The notes under the pieces are model-generated. The model searched no databases and had not been told where the DNA came from. It worked only from the letters and a program-made list of their open reading frames with translations. A DNA stretch of 64,000 nt from NCBI GenBank assembly GCA_031546985.1, contig JAVBJN010000045.1:1-64000 (forward strand), in the 5' to 3' direction. Both the position numbers and the translations under genes were made by a program. The number at the start of each line of letters is the position of its first letter. Within the stretch, counting starts at the first letter, position 1. This DNA is from JAVBJN01 sp031546985 (lineage in GTDB: Bacteria > Bacteroidota > Bacteroidia > Chitinophagales > Chitinophagaceae). Shown here piece after piece: positions 34,927-42,067 of the stretch.

Positions 34927-35847
34927 ATGAAACCCAAAATACTGGTCATCTACTATACGCAAAGCGGCCAACTGAAAGACATTCTCGACAACATTATCAG
35001 CCCCATACAAGACCAGGTAGAAATTACTTTCGCACCTGTAGAACCCGTAGAGTCGTTTCCAATTCCCTGGACCACCGCAGGTTTCTTCGACTGTATGCCC
35101 GAGTGTGTAGAAGAAATTCCGATAGCCATAAAGCCCATGCATATACCCGACCAGCATTACGATCTCGTAATATTGGGTTACCAGCCCTGGTTTCTGTCGC
35201 CTTCCCTGCCCACAACGGGTTTTCTCAAAAGCGAGTATGCCAGTATTTTAAAGGGCAAAAATGTAGTAACCGTAGTAGGTAGCCGCAATATGTGGCTCAA
35301 TGCACAGGAAAAAGTAAAAGCAGCCCTGAACCGTTTGGGGGCCAATCTCAAAGGCAATATTGTGCTGTTCGATCGCAACCACAACCTCGTATCGCTATTT
35401 ACCGTTATCCGCTGGACGTTTAAAGGACAAAAAGAAGCATCCGGCATACTGCCCGAAGCTGGCGTGCAAACCCCGGACATTAAAGCGGCAGCCCGTTTTG
35501 GCCCCGTTTTATTAAATGCCTTGCAACAAAACCAACTCGATTCATTACAAACCCGGCTCCTCGAGGCCCAGGCCATACAAATCAAACCTACCCTGATTGT
35601 TCTGGAAAAAAGAGGCATCACCAACTTCAGAAAATTTTCGAAATACATTCGTGAGAAAGGAGAACGCGGCAATCCTGCCCGCCTGCCCCGTGTAAAACTG
35701 TTTCAACGGTTGCTCACCACCGGCATTTTTGTATTCTCTCCCATATCGGGCTTAACCGCGAAGATGGCCGCATGGTTTAACCACAAAGAATTTAAACGCC
35801 AATTAAATTATTTCAAAGGGGTTGACTTCCAGAAGGAAGTTCTTTAA
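34927..35847 (+). CDS. darA: DarA-like dialkylresorcinol-forming enzyme (flavodoxin fold)
   Basis: 306 aa. The N-terminal segment KPKILVIYYTQSGQLKDIL carries a flavodoxin-type phosphate-binding loop (TQSGQ, 11-15), and the middle part continues a flavodoxin-like alpha/beta pattern (DLVILGYQPWF, VVTVVGSRNMW). Proteins of this type are annotated as dialkylresorcinol condensing enzyme DarA. In the literature DarA aromatises the DarB product. The C-terminal ~60 residues have a hydrophobic stretch (LLTTGIFVFSPISGLTAKMA) that could bind membrane or lipid. A TATCTTAG box lies at 34892-34899. It sits between the two DarB-type genes, 35 bp before the second. Confidence 0.85.
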   Translation: MKPKILVIYYTQSGQLKDILDNIISPIQDQVEITFAPVEPVESFPIPWTTAGFFDCMPECVEEIPIAIKPMHIPDQHYDLVILGYQPWFLSPSLPTTGFLKSEYASILKGKNVVTVVGSRNMWLNAQEKVKAALNRLGANLKGNIVLFDRNHNLVSLFTVIRWTFKGQKEASGILPEAGVQTPDIKAAARFGPVLLNALQQNQLDSLQTRLLEAQAIQIKPTLIVLEKRGITNFRKFSKYIREKGERGNPARLPRVKLFQRLLTTGIFVFSPISGLTAKMAAWFNHKEFKRQLNYFKGVDFQKEVL

Positions 35848-35882
35848 ATTAGGATAGGCATTAACCACCGCCTTCCTTTTTT

Positions 35883-37019
35883 ATGACACCAGTTTACATT
35901 ACCCGTCTGGCGAAGTTTCTTCCCAACGAGCCGGTGTGTAACGACGACATGGAACAAATTCTGGGCATGGTAGACGGCAAACCATCCCGGGCCAGGCATA
36001 AAATCCTGGAAAACAACAAGATCCATACCCGTTATTACGCGCTGGACCCCAAAGGAAACAGTACCCACACCAACGCCCAACTGGCAGCCCGCTGTATAGA
36101 AGGGCTCCTCGACGACAAGATTAGCAAAAACGATATCGAACTACTGGTATGCGGCTGTGTAGCCCCCGACCAACTACTGCCCAGCCAGGCCGCCATGGTG
36201 CATGGCGAGCTGGGTTGTCCGCCTATTGAAGTTATTTCGGTAAACAGTGCCTGCGCATCGGGCTTTCAGGCATTTAAGTACGCCTACCTTTCGGTAAAAG
36301 CAGGAGAAAGCACCAAAGCGGTGGCCTGTGGCTCCGAAAAAGTATCGGGCTGGCTCAAAGCCGAAAAGTTTAAAGCCGAAGCCGAAAACCTCAAACAACT
36401 GGAAGCCGATCCCATGATTGCTTTCGAAAAAGATTTCCTCCGCTGGATGATCAGCGATGGCGCCGGAGCAGCACTGTTGCAGAACGAGCCCAACACTGAA
36501 GGCATTTCTCTCCGGGTAGACTGGATAGAAATGAAATCCTTTGCCAATGAGCTGCCCGCCTGCATGTATGCCGGTGCTGTACGCAGTCCCGACGGTTCGC
36601 TTACCGGCTGGGCCGATTACCCCATCGAAGAATGGGGCAAGCAAAGTATTTTTTCCTTTAAGCAGGATACCCGTCTGTTGGGCGTCAAAGTAGTACCCAT
36701 TGGCTCCCAGTACTGGAAAGAACTGGTAGAGAAGCATAACATAGACATCGATAAGCTTACCTGGTTTCTGCCGCATATCTCTTCTGAGTTTTTCCGCGAA
36801 AAGATCGCCAACGAAATCACCAGGCTGGGCGTACCCATTGCCCCCGAAAAATGGTTTACCAACCTTAGCAGCGTAGGCAATATTGGCAGCGCGGCCCCTT
36901 ATGTGATGCTCGAAGAACTGTTCAACAACGGTAAACTCAAAAAAGGCGATACCATTGTCATTATGGTACCAGAAAGTGCAAGGTTCACTTATATCTATGC
37001 CCATTTGACGGTAGTGTAA
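35883..37019 (+). CDS. darB: DarB-type ketosynthase III (copy B) of the flexirubin locus
   Basis: 378 aa. Same fold and near-identical motif layout as copy A: Cys124 (NSACASG, the canonical KASIII form), His298 (FLPHISS), Asn333 (VGNIGSA), plus conserved MVHGELG and FEKDFLRWM..SDGAGAALLQ. It is expected to join two beta-keto acyl chains to make the cyclohexanedione that DarA converts to dialkylresorcinol, the phenolic half of flexirubin pigments. It lies directly downstream of darA, the usual darA-darB order, so I give it the darB symbol with caution. Confidence 0.83.
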   Translation: MTPVYITRLAKFLPNEPVCNDDMEQILGMVDGKPSRARHKILENNKIHTRYYALDPKGNSTHTNAQLAARCIEGLLDDKISKNDIELLVCGCVAPDQLLPSQAAMVHGELGCPPIEVISVNSACASGFQAFKYAYLSVKAGESTKAVACGSEKVSGWLKAEKFKAEAENLKQLEADPMIAFEKDFLRWMISDGAGAALLQNEPNTEGISLRVDWIEMKSFANELPACMYAGAVRSPDGSLTGWADYPIEEWGKQSIFSFKQDTRLLGVKVVPIGSQYWKELVEKHNIDIDKLTWFLPHISSEFFREKIANEITRLGVPIAPEKWFTNLSSVGNIGSAAPYVMLEELFNNGKLKKGDTIVIMVPESARFTYIYAHLTVV

Positions 37020-37043
37020 TCAACAGTAAATGGCTGAACCCGG

Positions 37044-37064
37044 ACCCTGAGCTTGTCGAAGGGT
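37044..37064. repeat. CTTCGACAAGCTCAG dispersed repeat, copy 1
   Basis: On the minus strand this reads CCCTTCGACAAGCTCAGGG with imperfect palindromic ends. The same core recurs at 41160-41179, 41291-41310 and 49305-49322. Confidence 0.75.
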
Positions 37065-37122
37065 CGAAGCCCCTGAATGTTTCCGACGGCTTAGTCAAAA
37101 GTGAGAACGCAACAAAACTCAT

Positions 37123-37212
37123 GTCGTCCTGCGTGGAGCGTAGCGGAATGCAGGATCTCCCCAGTTGAAGAGATCCTGCATTCCGTTCGTACCTCACGAA
37201 ACGCAGGATGAC
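37123..37212. repeat. Long hairpin repeat element (family R2, copy 1)
   Basis: Inner arms CGGAATGCAGGATCTC (37144-37159) and GAGATCCTGCATTCCG (37170-37185) form a perfect 16-bp stem with a 10-nt loop. Outer arms GTCGTCCTGCGT (37123) and ACGCAGGATGAC (to 37212) pair at 11 of 12 positions. The shape resembles a REP/MITE-like element without coding capacity. A diverged copy lies at 50840-50914. Confidence 0.85.
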
Positions 37213-37426
37213 ACCTATTATAGTTCCTTTACCGTCCCCTTCGCCGTGTCGCTGTGCCGCTGTGAGCCTGTCATTCCCCTGCCCCCCTGCGTGAAACCCA
37301 AACACGCCGTGCCGCTGCGTGCAACCTCCATTCTATTTCCCGCAGATTTCCGCTGATCAAAAACCACCGCTGATCCCGCAGATATCCTTCACGAGTATTT
37401 CCGTTGCGCCGCCGTGAGCACCCAGC

Positions 37427-37560
37427 GTCAAAAGTGAAAGGTGAAAAGGCAATAGTAATTCCTAGCGCCCCTTCTCGCACGGTGCCATTGCGTGAAACCG
37501 CATTTTCCGCATTTCCCGTTGCGCCCCCGCATGTGGCGGGGCAGGCTGCTGCGAGAAACC
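37427..37560. repeat. Dispersed intergenic repeat, copy 2 (family R1)
   Basis: TCAAAAGTGAAAGGTGAAAA at the left end, then AATAGTAATTCC, ATTGCGTGAAACCG and CCGCATGTGGCGGGGCAGGC, in the same block order as the copies at 34645 and 59101. Confidence 0.7.
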
Positions 37561-37647
37561 AATCCGCCAATCGGCTAATCCCGCAATCCAATTACCGCCC
37601 CTGCATTTTTATTAATAAGTTTGTACCAGAATAATTGCCAACCGCTT

Positions 37648-38058
37648 ATGAAAAAAGAGGAAGTTCCGCAGGATAAGCGGATCATCAAAGGCGAAGACAA
37701 CAGCATTAAAAAAGTAGTATATGTGTCCAGTGAAGACGGGTCATACGACAGCGCTATTTCCATAGGCTGGGAAGCCGAAAACCTGGCCCTTAGCCAAGCA
37801 TGGGATGAAGTAGACGCTAAAATAGCCGAAACCCTGCGCCGGGTAGAAGCCGGAGAACTCAGCCCCATCGCCTACTTCATGGAAAAAAACCTGATGGATA
37901 TTGGCATACTGGCTGGTTATGTAGGCAAATGGAAATGGACAGTAAAACGCCACCTCAAAGCCGCCGCCTTCCGCAACCTCAGCGATAAAGACCTGGCGTT
38001 ATATGCAGGCGTATTCAACATAACCTCAGAGACGCTAAAACAGTTTCCGAAACGATAA
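37648..38058 (+). CDS. Unrecognised small protein in the flexirubin locus
   Basis: 136 aa from the ATG at 37648; a TTG nine codons upstream also opens the frame. No signal peptide or TM helix. The N-terminal half is acidic and polar (KRIIKGEDNSIKKVVYVSS, GYDS-like segments, AWDEVDAKIAETLRRVEAGE). The C-terminal half reads as small helices (IGILAGYVGKWKWTVKRHLK, LALYAGVFNITSETLKQFPK) that could form a helix-turn-helix-like bundle. I do not recognise the family. Its position 26 bp before the BtrH-like gene suggests a role in the same pathway. Confidence 0.75.
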   Translation: MKKEEVPQDKRIIKGEDNSIKKVVYVSSEDGSYDSAISIGWEAENLALSQAWDEVDAKIAETLRRVEAGELSPIAYFMEKNLMDIGILAGYVGKWKWTVKRHLKAAAFRNLSDKDLALYAGVFNITSETLKQFPKR

Positions 38059-38084
38059 CCATCCCAACCTGATTCAATCCCGAC

Positions 38085-39086
38085 ATGATCATAACGAATT
38101 TCAAACACCAGCAATACGCACACTGCGAGAGCGGTGTATCTGTAAACCTGTTGCGGCATTATGGCCTGGAGCTGTCCGAACCTATGGTATTTGGCATAGG
38201 TGCAGGCATGTTTTTCGCCCATCTCCCTTTTGTTAAGGTAAATGGCGTACCGGGCACTACTTTCCGCATTTTTCCTGGCTACATCTTTAAACGCACCTGC
38301 GAGAGGCTGGGCGTAAAGATTCACCGCGAGTCGTTCAGCTCCGAAGCTGCCGGTATGAAAGCCCTGGACGAAGCCCTGGCCCAAAACCGCCCTGTAGGTA
38401 TGCTCAGCAGTGTATACTACCTCAGCTACCTGCCGCCGGCTTTCCGTTTTCATTTCAACGCGCATAACCTTATTGTGTATGGCAAAGAAGGAAACGAATA
38501 CCTCATCAGCGATCCGATAATGGATACCGTAACCCGCCTGCCCGAAGAAGAGCTGGTAAAAGCGCGCTTTGCCAAAGGCTTTCCGGAGCCTAAGGGCAAA
38601 ATGTACTACCCCGTTTCGGCACCGCAGCAGGTAGATCTTAAAGACCCCATCATCAAAGGCATTAAGCAAACCTGCTGGTTTATGCTTACACCGCCCATCC
38701 CCATGTTTGGATACAAAGGCATCCGTTTCCTGGGCAAGCGCATCCGGCAATACCCCACCAAACTGGACAGCCGCAGGGCTACCTTGTTTTTGGGCAATAT
38801 CATCCGCATGCAGGAAGAGATTGGCACTGGTGGCGCAGGATTCCGGTTCATCTATGCCGCATTCCTGCGCGAAGCGGGTACGCTGCTGCAAAACGATATT
38901 ATGCTGGAACAAAGCCAGGAGATGACCAAAATCGGCGACCAGTGGCGCAATTTTGCCTACTCGGCCGCACGCACCTGCAAAGACCGCAGCACCAACCGGG
39001 TTTCTTACGCCGAGCTGGGCGATATGCTGGAAGATATTTCAGAAAAAGAAAGAGTGCTTTTTGAACGGTTAAAGAAGATCAAATAA
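38085..39086 (+). CDS. BtrH N-terminal domain protein, putative ACP-dependent acyltransferase
   Basis: 333 aa. The N-terminus has the BtrH pattern: HQQYAHCESGVSVNLLRHYG with a probable nucleophilic Cys14, followed by FGIGAGMFFAHLPF and, near 130, AHNLIVYGKEGNEYLISDP with a possible catalytic His. BtrH transfers an aminoacyl chain from an ACP to ribostamycin in butirosin synthesis. Here the C-terminal ~170 residues form a helical DUF4872-like part (EEIGTGGAGFRFIYAAFLRE). In the flexirubin setting I infer it could esterify the dialkylresorcinol with the polyene acyl-ACP. It ends 2 bp before the ABC ATPase gene, so it is in the same operon. Confidence 0.8.
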   Translation: MIITNFKHQQYAHCESGVSVNLLRHYGLELSEPMVFGIGAGMFFAHLPFVKVNGVPGTTFRIFPGYIFKRTCERLGVKIHRESFSSEAAGMKALDEALAQNRPVGMLSSVYYLSYLPPAFRFHFNAHNLIVYGKEGNEYLISDPIMDTVTRLPEEELVKARFAKGFPEPKGKMYYPVSAPQQVDLKDPIIKGIKQTCWFMLTPPIPMFGYKGIRFLGKRIRQYPTKLDSRRATLFLGNIIRMQEEIGTGGAGFRFIYAAFLREAGTLLQNDIMLEQSQEMTKIGDQWRNFAYSAARTCKDRSTNRVSYAELGDMLEDISEKERVLFERLKKIK

Positions 39087-39088
39087 CT

Positions 39089-39862
39089 ATGACCGCAGCT
39101 AAAGCGCAAAAACAGGAATCCGGTTATATGCTGGAGATCACCGACCTGCACAAGACTTATGCCAACGCGCTGGAGCCTTCGCTCCGGGGGCTGAACATTA
39201 GTTTCCCCAAAGGTATTATTGCCGGGTTACTGGGACCTAATGGCGCTGGCAAAACCACTACCATCTCGATTTTGTGCGGACTGGTAGCCAAAGACAAAGG
39301 CACCGTAAAAGTATTGGACTACGATACCCGCAACCAGCTGCAGGATATCAAACGCCGCATTGGTGTGGTACCCCAATCGATTGCGCTTTACCCGCAGCTA
39401 ACTGCACTGGAAAACCTGCAATACATAGGCAGGTTGTATGGCCTGGGCAATCCTGCACTTAAAGAAAAGATTTACCATTACCTGCAACTGTTTGGCCTGG
39501 AAAAAAACGCTAAAAAAGCCATCAAAAACTATTCCGGTGGTATGAAACGCCGGGCCAATATTATAGCCTCACTGCTGCACGATCCCGAATTGCTCATTTT
39601 AGATGAACCCACTGCGGGTGTGGATGTGCAAAGCCGCAACATGATTGTGGCTTTTCTGAAAGAGTACAACAGCAAGGGGCATTCTATCATTTACACCTCG
39701 CACTTGCTGGAAGAAGCCCAGCAACTGTGCAGCGAAGTGGCCATTATAGACAATGGCACACTGGTAGCTCACGGCCAACCACAACAACTTATTTCTCAAC
39801 ACCAATGCAACAACCTGGAAGACCTGTTCCTGCATATTACAGGACACAGCGTGCGCGACTAA
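39089..39862 (+). CDS. ABC transporter ATP-binding protein
   Basis: 257 aa. Walker A GPNGAGKT (49-56), Q-loop VVPQSIALYPQLT (~93-105), signature YSGGM (148-152), Walker B LLILDEP (168-174), and the H-loop YTSHLLEEA. It belongs to the ABC-2-type exporter class (DrrA/CcmA-like) with no membrane part of its own. The permease gene starts 1 bp after its stop. Together they are a candidate flexirubin or precursor exporter at the inner membrane. Confidence 0.93.
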   Translation: MTAAKAQKQESGYMLEITDLHKTYANALEPSLRGLNISFPKGIIAGLLGPNGAGKTTTISILCGLVAKDKGTVKVLDYDTRNQLQDIKRRIGVVPQSIALYPQLTALENLQYIGRLYGLGNPALKEKIYHYLQLFGLEKNAKKAIKNYSGGMKRRANIIASLLHDPELLILDEPTAGVDVQSRNMIVAFLKEYNSKGHSIIYTSHLLEEAQQLCSEVAIIDNGTLVAHGQPQQLISQHQCNNLEDLFLHITGHSVRD

Positions 39863-39863
39863 C

Positions 39864-41159
39864 ATGAAAAGAATACTTGCTACCATATTAAATGAACTGC
39901 GCCTCTTTGGCAAAGACATCGCGGGCCTTAGCCTGCTGTTTCTGATGCCGATGGCGCTTACCGTTATCATGGCGCTTATCCAGGATGCGCCTTTCCGCGA
40001 GTACCAGGATCTCACTTTCGACATTCTGTGGGTAGATAACGACCAGGGACAACTGGCCCAGGAAGTAGAAAAAGGTATAAGCCAGACCAAACAGTTCAGG
40101 CTTATAAAAGAAGTAGACCACCAACCGCTCAATGACTCTTCTGCATTAAGCCTGGTGCAAAAAGGCATTTACAAGATCGGCATCATTATACCCAAAGGCG
40201 TAACCGCCGAAATGGTAAACAGCGCCAACCAGATTGCCAACGAAATAGGCAAACAGATTGGGGCGGCAGGTCAGTTGCCCGAGCGGGAAAGCCGCAGCAG
40301 CATGGGCAATATCTCCATTTATTTTGATCCTGTTACCAAGCAGACGTTCAAGTTGTCGATTATGAACGCGCTGGAGAAAAACATTACCAAAATCCAGGCA
40401 GAGATAGTACTGGCGCGCCTCAGCAAAACCATGCGCGGCGAAAACGATACGGCAAATTCGGAATTCAAACTCGACGAAAAACTCAAATCCATCCAGATCA
40501 AAGAAATACCGGCTACCAAAGAAAGCAAGGTAAACCCTGCTACCAACTCGGTGCAGCACAATGTACCAGCCTGGGCCTTATTTGGCTTGTTCTTCATCAT
40601 TATTCCCATAGCCGGTAATATGATCCGCGAGCGCGAAGACGGTAGTTTTGTGCGTATGAAGCTCATTCCGGGTTCTTATTTCGACATTCTTATTGGTAAA
40701 GTATTCTTTTATGTACTGGTGGGCATAGCCCAGTTTTACCTGATGTTGCAGCTTGGTGTGCAACTATTGCCGCACCTGGGTTTACCGGCGCTGTATATGG
40801 GTCATGCGCCGTTTGCCTTGCTGGCCATTATTGTAGCGGTATCCTTTACAGCTACGGCCTATGGCGTATGCATTGGTTCATTATTCCAAACGCCCAACCA
40901 GGCGCTGCCCTTTGGCTCCATTTCTATTGTTATCCTGTCGGCCATTGGCGGCATCTGGATTCCGGTAGAGATCCTGCCCGAATCATTGCAAAACCTGGCC
41001 AAAATATCGCCCCTGCATTGGGGATTGGATGCCATTAACACCTTATTTCTCCGCAATGGCAACCTGCGGCAGATTATGCCGCACCTGCTGGCCTTAACGG
41101 GTTTCAGCGCTTTCTTCCTTACTATTTCGGGTTGGGTAGAGAATAAGCGGAAACGGTAG
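39864..41159 (+). CDS. ABC-2 type transporter permease
   Basis: 431 aa. The N-terminal TM helix (GKDIAGLSLLFLMPMALTVIM) is followed by a ~200-residue extracytoplasmic loop (~45-225). Five or more helices follow at ~235-425 (WALFGLFFIIIPIAGNMI, FPLL-like turns, ALLAIIVAVSFTATAYGVC, GFSAFFLTISGWV). The ABC-2 motif FGSISIVILSAIGGIWIPVEILPE is clear. It partners the ATPase gene 1 bp upstream and completes the BtrH-ABC operon. It lies directly before an inverted-repeat pair at 41160. Confidence 0.92.
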   Translation: MKRILATILNELRLFGKDIAGLSLLFLMPMALTVIMALIQDAPFREYQDLTFDILWVDNDQGQLAQEVEKGISQTKQFRLIKEVDHQPLNDSSALSLVQKGIYKIGIIIPKGVTAEMVNSANQIANEIGKQIGAAGQLPERESRSSMGNISIYFDPVTKQTFKLSIMNALEKNITKIQAEIVLARLSKTMRGENDTANSEFKLDEKLKSIQIKEIPATKESKVNPATNSVQHNVPAWALFGLFFIIIPIAGNMIREREDGSFVRMKLIPGSYFDILIGKVFFYVLVGIAQFYLMLQLGVQLLPHLGLPALYMGHAPFALLAIIVAVSFTATAYGVCIGSLFQTPNQALPFGSISIVILSAIGGIWIPVEILPESLQNLAKISPLHWGLDAINTLFLRNGNLRQIMPHLLALTGFSAFFLTISGWVENKRKR

Positions 41160-41310
41160 CTTCGACAGGCTCAGCCACCTATGCCAGTTTGATTTAGATT
41201 TGTGGTTAGTACTGATAAAGGGCCTTCAACAGTGCCTGCCCCATCCATGCGGGCTCTGGGAAAGCCGGCGGAGTCTGTCTCTCTTCATTCGGTGGCTGAG
41301 CTTGTCGAAG
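41160..41310. repeat. Inverted pair of CTTCGACAAGCTCAG repeats around 111 bp
   Basis: The left arm CTTCGACAGGCTCAGCCACC (41160-41179) and the right arm GGTGGCTGAGCTTGTCGAAG (41291-41310) are inverted repeats matching at 19 of 20 bases. The 111-bp interior has no gene. The arms carry the same core found at 37044 and 49305, so the unit looks like two dispersed elements in opposite orientation, or a small MITE-like insertion placed exactly after the ABC permease stop. Confidence 0.75.
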
Positions 41311-41334
41311 CCCGAAGCCCTAAGCCAATTCCCC

Positions 41335-41342
41335 TACCTTTG
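41335..41342 (+). promoter_or_regulatory. Putative -7 box of the two-component/efflux operon
   Basis: TACCTTTG matches TAnnTTTG exactly, 41 bp before the ATG at 41384 and just after the inverted repeat. A matching -33 TTTG is not evident. Confidence 0.45.
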
Positions 41343-41383
41343 CTTCAAGTTTTCTTCAAAAAGAAACTGTAGTGTTGCATCTT

Positions 41384-42067
41384 ATGAAAGTGCTGATTGT
41401 AGAAGACCATGCAGAACTGGCCACCAGTGTGCGGAAGTATTTACACAACGAGGGATATATCTGTGAAGTCTGTTATACTTGCGATGACGCGAGAGATAAA
41501 CTCATTTCTTTTCAATACGACATCATATTGCTGGATATTATGCTGCCCGATGGCAGCGGACTGGATCTGCTCCAATTCATTAAGGCAGAGAATATCCAGA
41601 GCAGCGTACTCATTACTTCTGCCAAAAACGCGCTCGATGATAAGGTAGAAGGGCTGGAAAGCGGTGCAGACGACTACCTTACCAAGCCTTTTCACCTGGC
41701 AGAGCTGCACGCCCGGCTGCGGGCCATTTACCGCCGCAAAACCCTGAACGGCGATCATATTATCAATTTTAACGAAATACAACTCAATACCGATCTGCTC
41801 GAAGCACGCATTCACGAAACTACGCTGGACCTGACCAAAAAGGAATTTGACCTGCTGCTGTATTTCCTGGTCAACAAAAACCGGGTGCTCTCGCGCCAAT
41901 CCATCGCTGCCCACCTCTGGGGCGATTATACCGAAAACATGGATAATTTTGATTTTGTGTACCAGCACCTGAAAAACCTGCGCAAAAAAATTGCGGCTGC
42001 GGGCGGTACCGATTATATTGATACGGTTTACGGACTGGGTTACAAATTCAACGCCTCCAAAGCATGA
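41384..42067 (+). CDS. OmpR/PhoB-type response regulator
   Basis: 227 aa from the ATG at 41384; an upstream GTG four codons earlier is less likely. The receiver has acidic pocket E7/D8, phospho-acceptor D51 (LLDIMLPDG) and K101 (YLTKPF). The C-terminal winged helix (~130-225) ends VYQHLKNLRKKI and DTVYGLGYKF, as in the OmpR/PhoB class. The histidine kinase gene overlaps its stop (ATGA). It likely controls the TolC/RND/MFP genes downstream, an inference from position. Confidence 0.94.
   Translation: MKVLIVEDHAELATSVRKYLHNEGYICEVCYTCDDARDKLISFQYDIILLDIMLPDGSGLDLLQFIKAENIQSSVLITSAKNALDDKVEGLESGADDYLTKPFHLAELHARLRAIYRRKTLNGDHIINFNEIQLNTDLLEARIHETTLDLTKKEFDLLLYFLVNKNRVLSRQSIAAHLWGDYTENMDNFDFVYQHLKNLRKKIAAAGGTDYIDTVYGLGYKFNASKA

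Larger units (their letters stand above)
37020..37647. other. Repeat-rich 628-bp intergenic region
   Basis: No credible gene. In order it holds a CCTGAGCTTGTCGAAGGG element (37044-37064), a 90-bp hairpin element (37123-37212), GC-rich text with GCCGTGTCGCTGTGCCGCTG and GCGTGAAACCC, a CCGCAGATTTCCGCTGATC / CCGCTGATCCCGCAGAT block (~37340-37385), an R1 repeat copy (37427-37560), and an AATCCGCCAATCGGCTAATC stretch (~37560-37600). Each of these blocks except the CCGCAGAT one recurs in other gaps of this window. Confidence 0.75.

Noticed and set aside
34788..35282. Open frame overlapping the darA start on the same strand
   Set aside because: Out of frame with darA, composed of repeat-derived sequence at its 5' end, and with no recognisable domain.
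35825..35840. Hairpin ACTTCC / GGAAGT at the darA end as an attenuator
   Set aside because: Only 6 bp, inside the coding end, and no T tract follows before the second DarB-type gene.
37165..37634. Small open frames in the repeat-rich gap
   Set aside because: They read through R1/R2 repeats and GC-rich non-coding text, with no homology pattern.
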